Assembly: GCA_964247055.1 (NCBI GenBank)
Contig: OZ176059.1
Span: 1,178,001-1,242,000, forward strand
DNA length: 64,000 nt
Source of the DNA: Paragordius varius
Lineage: Eukaryota > Nematomorpha
Reading direction: 5' to 3'
Position numbers and translations under genes: made by a program. Of the stretch, positions 45,941-56,319 are shown piece after piece (positions within the stretch are counted from its first letter, which is position 1; the number at the start of each line of letters is the position of its first letter). The notes below the pieces were generated by a model. That model saw only the letters and a program-made list of their open reading frames with translations, was not told the DNA's origin and made no database searches.

Positions 45941-48900
45941 ATGGACAAATTGGTTATAAAAGGTATTCCCACTAACTCCTTAACTTCTCCCCAAAATTCA
46001 AGCGGTGCTGGAATGAACGATACATTTGGCTCTGTTCAATCGGCTACTAATGGCTCATTTGACATGGATATATATTCGTAATATATATATATAAATATAT
46101 CCATATTTTTATTTGAATGGCACTTTAAATCTAATCGCGTCCTTTTATATCGCCTTTTCAAAAAAATATTATCATTCTTTCTAGGTGTCATTTATTGGGT
46201 ATATCTTTTGTTGCCTATTTTTTTCTTAAAATACTTTATAAAATTAAGTTGTTATAAGCCTAATTTTTCGATTTGAGGGTGGGTTTATTAATTTTCCTTA
46301 ATGAAAATCCTTTATATATATATATATATATATATATATGCTAATATGTTTAGTTCTAAAACGTCGGACGATTTATTTGGGGCTGGTCGATACCAATTAG
46401 AGCGTGAAAAGCGTTTAAGGCGTGAAATTGCAAACAGTAATGAACGGAGACGGATGCAAAGCATTAATGCTGGCTTTAACAATCTCCGTAACCTAATACC
46501 CACAAGGCACAAAGAAAAAATGTCAAAGGTTTGATATATTTACTTATGCCATTAGTAAACTGCCATATTTTTGGGTAATCTTATAATTTGTTATAAACTG
46601 TATATTTTCAGTAAAATATTTAATTTTTTTCTCCATTAACCAATTAATAGTCCCACTAATAATATACAGTAGGATTATAAATGATTAACAAAAAAATGAA
46701 ATAAATGAATATCTAAATAAAATGATTAGCACATGTTTAATAAATATATCAAATGTGTAAGTAGATACAATAAAAAGGATTCCTCATGGGTCGTATATGG
46801 TGTATTTATTACATTTTTTTTTATCACGTGCTAATCATTTTTTCATTTGGATATTCATTTGTTTTTTCGTGATAATTATTTAATAATCTTACCGTAAATT
46901 TTTGCTGCATTTTTTTAAATTATTTGTAATTCTATTTTTCCATATTTATATTAAAAACTGTATTAACCATACAAAATTCAAAAAAATGTAACAATTTGCG
47001 TTCTAATATCTTATATAGTTTATTTTTATAGAATATAACGTAAATCCATTCCTTTTATTATATTATGATTTTAGGCTTCAATCCTTCAACAAACAGCTGA
47101 TTACATCCGATTCCTTGAGGAGGAAAAAAGTATCTTGATTAAGCGTAACAATCAACTGGAGAGTTTTATCAAGAGTTTGAATCAAACAACTAATACAGCA
47201 GCTGGGACCACAACGCTTAGTGTTAATCAGGTGGCCGCTACTCAGCTGTTGAGCGGTGTTAGCGGTAACGCTAATAATGCTAACAATAATAACACAGCTA
47301 ATAATAACGGAGTTGGAACCAGTAATTTAGCGGCCGGAAACCAGCAGCAACAGTTAACTATACAACAAGGACAAGGAAGTGTAGGTTCCACTGGAGCTGC
47401 TACTATACAATTTTTACGGTATAAACTAGGGGAAAGTTTTATTCTTTGCTTTTTGTTACTATATCTATGGGGAGGGAGGGTGTAAGGGTCAGTTTTGTTT
47501 GTGGTTGGTGTAGAATAATTTAGAATGGACATTTTACTGTCTTGAACAGCGGTATCAACACAAATGGTCGAACCGCAGTTTTGGATCATTGACAGGCCGC
47601 ATTTGCAAAATACATGGCTATTAACAAATGTTTTATTAACATAAGACTGTATATAGCAATTTTTGCTATAGTTTATTGCCAAATTTTGGAAAGACTTTTT
47701 CAGAAACTTTATATGATATAATTAATTATCCTTAGGCTTTGTAAATTTTTTAATTAAAATTTCTAACGGGAGCAAAGATATTTCGGAGTGTCGCATGTTG
47801 GACATCCCTGGTTTAGAGATATTGTTTTTTTGGTCTTTTATTTTCCAATTCTTCCAATTAATTCAACAGTTAACCACTCTTGCCATACAAAAATATTATA
47901 TAATGTTTATAAATCAAAGAGTTATATACATATTTAAAATTTATTCGCTTTATCTTGCATTAGATCAAATTCAACACCTCAACAGATAATAATTAAATCG
48001 GCACACGGGGCACCCCTTACCGGCCAACAAATCATGAAAATAATTCCAGCTCAAAGAGGTTTTTTAAAAAATTATTATAAAAAGTACCCTCATTTATTAT
48101 GAAACATGGTTTGCAAAGTTAACACGTTTGTGCTCGTCTAAAACTTAAAATTAAGTTTTTAATTTCAGAGCTAAATATACTTAAAAGGTTCTGATTTTAA
48201 GCTTATGTTCAAATATATTTTATTAACATATAACAGCGAATAATTTGACACCTGGGATAAAGAACGCTGCTGTAATACGCACGGGCGCTACCATAGGCAC
48301 CGTGAATAATGCCGCTATAACCCCTACCTCATTATTAACATCTACAACTAACGGTATATAATTTTTCTTTTTTTTGGTATATATTTTTGTTGGATTATTG
48401 CGAAAATTTTATAACTTGTATAAATTGCTATATACTATGTATATTCATATTGTTTTAAAACCATTTATAATTAATTAATGGTATTTTTTTGTTTAGCATA
48501 AACTAAAACATAATTCCCTATGAAAATATGTTTGTAAAAACAAAACATAAAAAGTCATCACTATGAAAAATATAAACCACAAATATTTTGATATATATAT
48601 ATATATATAAATATATATATACCATTTACAGTTCAAATTCACCCTCGAACAATTCAAATTCACCCTAAAAATAAATGTGTTTTCGAATTAATATAACTCA
48701 ATACTAATACGAAATATATGTTTCTGGTATAGGTTATTATATTTTCAGTATTATTAAAAAGCATATATTTTATTTGAGGCTAAATTTGAATTGTTCGAGG
48801 GTGAATTTGAATTGTAAATCGTATATATATATATATATTATATATAATATATGCAGGTGGAACAAACGTTGTTGATGATGGCACTACGCAGGGCTCCAAT

Positions 48901-51900
48901 TCAACCCAACAACTCAAGAAACGCATAAAAATGTTGAATGGACCCGTGTATCGTAACTTTGCACCCCAACCCGTTACGTTGGTTAGTAGTGGCGGGACCG
49001 CTAATAACCCAAACCAACAAACCTCACCATCATCCTTGGCTACGGGTGGACATCAGCTGTTGACGGAGATTCAAGAGGGCGTTACAGATGATCATCAACA
49101 ACAACAACAACATCAACAAACTTTCCAACAGTTATCTCAAACGCCGGCACAGGCACAACAAAATCAGCAAGCATCATCGCTTATTATGACAGCAGCTGGA
49201 AATTTGCGTAATAAATACTTAATTTGTTTTTAGGCTGACAACTTTTGTTAGTATAAAGTTTTTTGTCATTTGCACTTTTTTATGAGATGTAATAAAAAAG
49301 GATATAATGGGGCCTTTTTCTGCATACCCCGTAAAAGGTGATATTTTTCTGTTGATAATGGGATTAATTTTATTCATTATTATTTAATGAACAGTTTGTC
49401 TATATAATATTGTATTTGGCTGTCTGTTATTTAAAAAATCTGGGATCCTAAACATTGTTTATACTTTGTATGCAATTCTAACCATAATAAAATAAATAGT
49501 TCCAATATGTATTGTCCAGAGAAATTTATATTTGTTACTAAGTTTGTATTTATAAAATTATATTTTCTAAGTCACTGATTATATTACACTATAATTTAGT
49601 AAATGGTACTTCGAATAATCAAACCATTTTGATTGGAAATAATAGTGGTTCTACTGTTGGCTCAGCCAATCTAGCCACAGCCTCTACATCATCGGTCTCA
49701 CCTAATGTCATTGTTTTAAAGTAATTTGTCTTTTTATACATTTTTATTTTAAAAACTTTTTAGCATACATTTGAAACTCTGTAGGTGGAATCAGAGCATT
49801 TAACACATTTTTTGTATATTATTTTATTTAATATATATAGATCTTGATATTTTACATACTTTGAATCGTTAAACATTAAAATATTCCAGATACTGTACTG
49901 TAAGTTAAAACCATTATTTTAAATGTGTCTCAACTATTTTGGTCAATTTTAAAATTGATAAATATCTAAAACTTTTAGAAATTCACTTTCACTTCCAACG
50001 ACACCCCTCGCTTTGGCCACTTCAACGGGTACGAGCCCGGCCGGTCTGACCGCCATACGTTTGATTGCGAGTCAGCTGACTCCTGGATTATCCGCTAATA
50101 ACGCTGCTCTGTCATCAGCTGGCGGTGGTGCATCAGCTGTTTTGTCGCCAACAGCTAATAACGGTAATGGTAATGTGGTTATAATGAATAGCGGTGATAA
50201 TTCCACATCAGCTGGTGTTTCCATCGTTAATACAAGTGATGGAGCGGCCATAACTGTTAACAGTACAGGGGGTTTGCACAATTTTAATTTTTTATAAAAT
50301 GAAATTTTATTAGTTCTAAATAAACTTCAATTTTTTTTTTATAATATAAAAATATCTTTTAAGATTTTGAATATTATGTTGAGACTGTATCCTAATTGAA
50401 TAGTGTTAAAAATATTTGATTAAAAGTTGTAAAGTATCTTATCTCTAGTCCTTAAAATTATTATTTTATAATATTGTCAAGTGTAATAAATAATTTGATT
50501 GACAAAATTTCAAACAATTATAGTTAAGTCACACAGATAACTGATTTCAATTTAATTTTTTGATTATATGTAATTTTTAAATTTATCCATTATTATAATA
50601 GATGAGGGAAGGCGCAACTTACAAACCATTGTTGAAGCCATAAAGCATTTGGAAGGCGATTCTTTATATTCCATTATGTCAACTTCAAGTATGCTTATTA
50701 ATTTATACCGGGGGTGTCCAACATAAATGGCTTCGCGGGCCGCATTTTAGTCTTAATTCAGCGGGCTGCGGCTATAATTATATGAACAATTATAATTATT
50801 TATTAAATTTCATGTATCTGAATGCAAAACTCTCTGTTCTTTAGTTATTTCTAATAGGATGGATTTTTTACAAATTTGAATAAAAATATCAATTTTATTT
50901 TGTGGGCTTATTTGTAAAAATTAAATTTCTATTTTTTTGCGGGTTGCTTGGTGGCCACCTCAGATCTTATGTACAAAAATTTAAAATTACAGTGGTATAT
51001 GTGGTTATATATTTGATAAGCACTTTGCATATATTTTTATTAAAAAATTGTAGATCAAAATAGTAACATGATTGTTGGTTCTTCGACTGATTCCCAATCT
51101 CAGCAAACACTCCTTTCGGGTACTATTTTTGGCTAATTTATATGAATTTTTAATTAATTATAGAAACTCATGTATTATTTGTATACGGCATCGAAAATTT
51201 TTGGTATCTTGTTGAATTTTGCGATATTCTTTTTTGCCTCTATAGTTATAAATACATATATACTGCTTAAAATTTACTCTACTCAATTTTTTGATTGTTC
51301 AAATCAAGAAAAACTTTGTTAGTCAATAGTTTTTTTGTCCTATGTCTGATGTTTTTTTCTTGTTTAGATGTAAATAATAATGGGACAACAAACATTACTG
51401 ATATCCTTACATCTGCGCTCAAGGGTAGCGATGTATCAGCCGCCCTGAACGACGGTACATTAGAGGAACACCACACCATTGTGACGACCAATAAAATTGT
51501 GTCACATGCTATTGAATCACATGGTGACAATGGTATGCTAAATAATGGAACAGCCACTGGTGATGGACAGAATCAAGATATGATAACAACCACTGATCTT
51601 AACATTAAGGTAATAAGATTGATTGACTGATAGATGGATAGAGAATAAATGTTGAAATATATGAATTAATTGAAAATTGAAAATATGTTTAGTAAAAAAG
51701 ATTGAATTGTAAATTTTCGTTTACTTTTTATATAAGAATCTTAAAATTAGTAGTACTGTAAATTCAAAGTAAATTGTTTTACAAAACATAAATATTATCC
51801 ATATTTGTATATAGATTGAAACAACCACTGAAATGGATACCACGACAACCAGTACGGAAGATATTCTGTCTGCTATTGCTATGGCAACCGATGAGAATAA

Positions 51901-51961
51901 GAAGGGACTTGTTGATGCAAATAACATGATTACAACGGAATCTAAGTTTGGTTTAGCTTGA
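45941..51961 (+). CDS. TFAP4: TFAP4/cropped-type bHLH-leucine zipper transcription factor, 12 coding exons
   Basis: Nuclear factor that binds E-boxes (CAGCTG) as a homodimer; the fly orthologue is cropped. Exons: 45941-46077, 46354-46528, 47075-47380, 47986-48058, 48237-48353, 48857-49207, 49600-49720, 49979-50271, 50602-50688, 51054-51119, 51368-51609, 51815-51961. The total is 705 codons including TGA, all GT-AG. The basic region and helix 1 read RREIANSNERRRMQ, then SINAGFNNLRNLIP (residues about 68-95). Helix 2 and the zipper read SKASILQQTADYIRFLEEEK (from about 103). A distal exon (50602-50688) carries NLQTIVEAIKHLEGDS, closely matching the NLDTIVQAIQHIEG motif of vertebrate TFAP4, which settles the family. 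The rest is Asn/Gln/Ser/Thr-rich, as in activation domains, doubling the vertebrate length (338). Exon 3 has two possible donors; 47380 is preferred because it keeps phase with exon 4. Confidence 0.9.
46354..47380 (+). CDS. TFAP4: TFAP4 exons 2-3: bHLH and leucine zipper
   Basis: Exon 2 (46354-46528) holds the basic region, helix 1 and loop, including the Glu and Arg residues of NERRR that contact E-box DNA. Exon 3 (47075-47380) holds helix 2 and the first zipper, then an Asn/Gln-rich linker. The exon 2-3 boundary falls in the loop-helix 2 junction (KMSK/ASIL), in phase 0. Exon 2 begins only about 14 bases after a (TA)n run; an in-frame ATG just before the acceptor is read here as intron. Vertebrate TFAP4 has a second distal zipper that I cannot see. 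Confidence 0.9.
46667..46894. mobile_element. MITE with long terminal inverted repeats in a TFAP4 intron
   Basis: 228 bp flanked by TA. The ends CAGTAGGATTATAAATGATT and the inverse of CGGTAAGATTATTAAATAAT continue as complementary arms of about 70 bp, through AAATGAATATC and AAAATGATTAGCAC. Non-coding. Lies in the intron after the basic-region exon. Confidence 0.75.
47547..47810. mobile_element. hAT-like MITE in a TFAP4 intron
   Basis: 264 bp between CAGCGGTATCAACA and the inverse of CAGGGATGTCCAACATGC. The inner motif GGCCGCATTTGCAAA is shared with the copies at 22751 and 50707. The flanking 8-mers are only partly alike, so the copy is aged. Lies in the intron between exons 3 and 4. Confidence 0.55.
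48237..51961 (+). CDS. TFAP4: TFAP4 exons 5-12: Asn/Gln-rich region with the conserved distal motif
   Basis: Exons 5-8 encode low-complexity Ser/Thr/Asn/Gln sequence including QQQQQHQQTFQQLSQ. Exon 9 (50602-50688) is the island of conservation, RRNLQTIVEAIKHLEG. Exons 10-12 are again low complexity and end TESKFGLA before TGA. Phases are consistent at every join: 1, 1, 1, 2, 1, 1, 1, 0 at the exon starts. Frames lack stops and GC is well above the introns. Function of the tail is inferred to be transcriptional regulation. Confidence 0.82.
48620..48823. mobile_element. Minimal copy of the TACCATTTACAG element in a TFAP4 intron
   Basis: 204 bp with complete ends: TACCATTTACAGTTCAAATT, two TTCAAATTCACCC-type units, a short core, then the inverse GAATTTGAATTGTAAATCGTA. 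Embedded in TA repeats, so the target duplication is uncertain. Same family as 27866-28354 and 29999-30810. Confidence 0.85.
50707..50968. mobile_element. hAT-like MITE in a TFAP4 intron
   Basis: The left end resembles CGGGGGTGTCCAACAT with GCGGGCCGCATTTTAG following, as in many animal hAT MITEs. The right end (GCGGGTTGCTTGGTGGCCAC, near 50939-50968) is the decayed inverse. Non-coding. Confidence 0.5.
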
Positions 51962-54940
51962 CGACAAAATTAATTTCCTATATGCTAAATCAAACAAAAG
52001 TTATTTTATGAAACAAAAAGATTATATATTATACATCATCGCTTTTAAATACATGCATATAAAATAATATATCCATTTTCATTCTGTAGTTTTAGTTGAT
52101 TTGATTTATTGATACAAACATTATTATAACACCTACCTATTATTATACAACAACTGTTATGTTATTATAAAATTAATTTTACCCATCCCATGCTCTTATT
52201 ATATTATTTTACCAAACCCGATTCAATCATATATACATATATATAATTGTTGCCCATATAATTATAATTAAAACCCTCTCCTTCCCCTTTAACGCAGACC
52301 CCACACATCATGTCAGATATTTGATCAAAATTTTTCTAAAAAAATTTTCCCTATTTAGATTTAACGTTTTGGCTGATAAATATTTACATATTAATTAAGA
52401 ACCAAAGGAGTGGTTTAGGAGAACATCGATATTGTTAGATATTTACGTTTTTGGATTGTGTACATATATAAATTATATACATATATATATATATATATCT
52501 TGTTATATTAATTACTTTTCTCATGTATATCATTGTTTATGAAACAATTTCGGATGGAAAAAAATGTGATTAATGTGTTGCAAGTCGTAAGATTTGAGAT
52601 AATATACTATTGGTTTATAATTCTGTACACTTAAGCAAAAATATTTTATAAACGCATACGCATCCAAAAAAGTTATCTATTATAATTTAACGTATAAATT
52701 TTTTCATTATAAACATGTTGTTAATTGAAAATTTTATAATATATATACATATATATATATATTATTGAATATATCCATATTTTTATTTTCCCATGTACCG
52801 GCAGTGTTACCTTTTTAGATTACAATTTTGATTTAATTATAATCATTATTATTAGTTCAACACAAACATATTTTCACTTTTTTCCCTAATGAAAATTTAT
52901 ATGTTTTTATTGTTTTATAAATATTATTTCCTCTTATCATATGTATGCCAAATTTATGTAATTACACCGGTTAGGTCTTTGATGTAAAGTGGTGTCTCAT
53001 TTTTATGATAGGCTATTGAAAGCAATATGCTAACATAATATTAATATTTCTCTTTGAGGGTTAAAGCGAAGTGTGGCGGTGTGATTAAAAAGGGTGAGAC
53101 GGTCAATATCTAAGAAGTTGGAGATTTAATCAATATGGCATAAAGTATTTTATAAATAACTCTTGGAATCCATACTAGAATTTTTTTGTTGTCTAAAATA
53201 TAATTAGAGTCTGAGTAAGTAAATATTGTTTTCGGAGATAGTATATTAAAGAAATTATTTGGCCTCTGCTCTTTGGTGTATAAACTATCTGTCAATATAC
53301 AATAAAAAATTAGCAACGTATACATACTCATACTGTAAATCAGTCATAATCTATAAATGATTTAGTTGCAATTAAACAAACAAAATTAGGGCAAAAACAG
53401 AAAACTTTTATGGATCAAGGAACTAGCCGGACAACAAATAAACCATATATTACAATATTAAAATTAAATTTCAGGTTTTGGTTGGATTGGTGGTTGTTTC
53501 ATACTTCCCTGCTTGTATTATTTGAAAGCTCCTGGTAGCGCCGATGAAAACAGTTAAATTAGCTATAACACATGATTTTACATCTTATTTTTGTAAAAGC
53601 TTGATTTTGATCTCAGGTTTTTTTAGCTAAAATTTTGTTGGTATAATTGTCAAAGGTCATATAGAACAAAATTTTTGCGAAATTCATTCAAAATATACAT
53701 AAACTATTTCATATATCCCGTTTTGATGTGAAAAATTTCTACAAATAATGGCAGCTTCAATCTGGAATCACATTTATGTAAAATACTCCAGCATCATTCG
53801 TCCCCATAACGGATGTTAAAGGTGTTTTTCAAATAAAACTTTTAAAATAAACTATGCAATCGGTAACTCAAATTATAATTTTTCTTCTTTAAACACTCCA
53901 TTACCTTTTGGGGTAATTTTATAAACCAGGGCGGTTAGAAATTTGAATATCTTAAAAAGTAATTATATTAAGCCGAATTTAAAAATATGCTTTCTTTAGC
54001 CTTTTAGGCGCATTATACAAAACATAATTTTAAAAAAATGTAAAATAAAAATCCTCATCTCAAACCTTTGACCGCCATTTTTTCTATAAATTCTAAATTG
54101 CTAATGCAACATTCAAATAAATGTATATCATGGTTCAAAAATGTGTAATTAACTTTAAGAAATTTTTAGGCTACATTTTACCAACAAATCTTTTTATATT
54201 TTGATTTAAATATCAGCTGTTGGTTTCAATCATTTTTGGAGTTGTCCCAATTTTGATTCTAGAAGTCACAAAATAAAAAAATATGGTGAAGTGTTATTAA
54301 CTTTAATAAAATGATAATGCGAAATATTTTACGATCTCAATATTATTTCATTTGCTAAAAAATTAGGTTAAATTATAATAATGTCAAGAAGAAACAGAAA
54401 TTATAATTTAAATAATATCAATCTCCAATTCTCATTGTAACACATATTTCCAGATAAAAGTGCATCTCTTGAGTTAACACACATTTTTAGTAGGTTGGTC
54501 ATACGCTTATTGTTCAATTCATAATCTTGTAAAATTTTTAAGACCGTCTGTCCTGTAGGAATATTAAATTCATGATATACAAATTTTGTTTGGGGTTATC
54601 CCCCACATGACGAAATGACAGTTATTTTAAATACCAAATAAGTTAGTGTTTTCTAACTTATGCCATCAATTACAAGTGGTTCTCTCCAAGCTCGATTCTT
54701 CAAGACGAATACAATTTTTTTTTGAATCAGTTGGTTTTTGCAAAGTATTTTGCATGTATTGACATGATCAATATTTGGACGAAATATATTTTTTATTTGA
54801 CGAATTATTGGAATTTGTGTTTCTTCAATTGAATAAAATTATAATAAATTATATATAAATCAACAAAACAAGGATGCAAAAATTTAAACTAAATGAATCA
54901 AGGAGATAGGTAAACATTAATTATTTAAGTTAAAATATGT
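51962..54940. other. Downstream of TFAP4: 3' UTR and dispersed repeats
   Basis: No gene is supported. The first part should include the TFAP4 3' UTR. Items seen are TA-rich runs (52485-52500, 52740-52765), a solitary MITE end of the 79-255 family (53311-53336), and a repeat at about 53880-54300 related to the interior of 40614-41275. Confidence 0.55.
53880..54300. repeat. Dispersed repeat related to 40840-41190
   Basis: Aligned blocks shared with the second site include AATCCTCATCTCAA, AATGTATAT(C/T)ATG and TTAACTTTAA, in the same order and spacing. Ends are not defined. Confidence 0.55.
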
Positions 54941-54949
54941 GAATGGTGC

Positions 54950-56300
54950 ATATACATAAGAATTACCTTTTAACTAAAGTGGGCCTAATAGTTGCGCAGA
55001 TTGTTTTAAGAACTGGATTCGCGGTTCCGAACATTTCCGAAAAATAAGTTTTTTTCTTTTTTCAATGTTTAATACCAGAGTCTCTTTTTTATTAAAGGAT
55101 TTAAATTGTGTAAAGGACACATAAAAGCTTTAACACTCGCTTGCCTAGGCCTGACGGATGAATTTGCGCACTTTTGAAATTCCGACTCTGGACACCGCCC
55201 ACCAGTGTAAGAGACCGCCGCTATAGGAGAGGGTGTAATTCTATCTTTCTTTCGACCGCGACGGCTAACATGGCATACGCCTAATACGTTTAGTGGATCG
55301 TTGTTGTACGTTGCCGGAGGCTTGCGGAGGGAACTCATCGGGCTTACTCTCGTCTCCCCTCCTTCCGATAATTGAGACTTTAGCTACAGTTTCGAGTATC
55401 TCATAGTATCTATTTATAGTTAAATTTATTCGGGGTGACACCGTTAACTATCGTATTTCATATGTACGGCAACTACTGGCCCTACACACTCTGCCAGAGA
55501 GGTATTATATCTGAGGAGGCATTTGAAACACCTTTTACATTCTTTTTGTATAAGCATGTTGAGAAAATATGTAGTTGCATATACATGCCTCCTGAAGATT
55601 GTTTTGATTGAGGATGCATTCGTATATTTTATGTTATTTTATATAAATTACTATTTTAATCGTTTGACCTCAAATTTTGTGCCCTGATGACAAATCATTT
55701 ATGGGATAAAATAATAATAATAATAATTATTATTATTATTTTTATCATTATTATTTTTTTTATATTATATTATTATAAATAGATAGTGGATTAACCCTGA
55801 AAAACAAATAATAATAATGATAACATGATTAACAAAATGACAAACAGGTCATGCGGGAATCGTGGTTACCAGCACGGTTTTTTCTCCTTGTTCAGCGAAA
55901 GGCCGATTGTTCTCCAAGTGTCCCAGATTATAAACACTTCGGTAGGGTATGTAGGGCCAGTAGTCGCCAGAGACTTATGATTCGCACGATGATTAGCGAA
56001 GTTATCCCTTGAATAAGGCTAATCATAAATAACATACCATGTGAGATGATATTCAATACCGGGGCCGAGGCATCAATTATCAGGAGAAGGGGAAGGGAGG
56101 CGAGGTGTAAAGCCCGAATGGTTCCCTGCGCAAGCGTCCAGAGAGGTCAACAACAATCCAGTTCGTATACTAAGCAAAGCTAAAATAGCCGCGGCAATCC
56201 AAGAAAAGAACATGGTTTTACCCTATGTGATCGCCAAATCCAATTCCCCTATGCAAACCAGTATTTCGAAAACGTATTTTTAAAGTATTTATAATACATG
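54950..56300. mobile_element. Old, scrambled retroelement fragments (probable Gypsy protease region)
   Basis: GC is raised compared with the flanks. Two similar segments lie in opposite orientation: about 55290-55390 (minus) and about 56050-56160 (plus). Both resemble the stretch around an aspartic protease active site of LTR retroelements. A second inverted pair around the motif ACTACTGGCCCTACA lies near 55470 and 55950. These are fossils with many breaks and are not host genes. Their relation to the element that follows is inferred. Confidence 0.4.
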
Positions 56301-56319
56301 GATAAATTGATTTGCAATT

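Noticed and set aside
46301-46353. ATG-initiated frame running through the TA repeat into TFAP4 exon 2
   Set aside because: The exon 1 splice (45941-46077 to 46354) is in phase and gives a normal N-terminus; the YIYIYIY leader is microsatellite translation.
55069-55338. 89-codon minus-strand frame
   Set aside because: Falls in decayed retroelement sequence with an inverted partner nearby; not a host gene.
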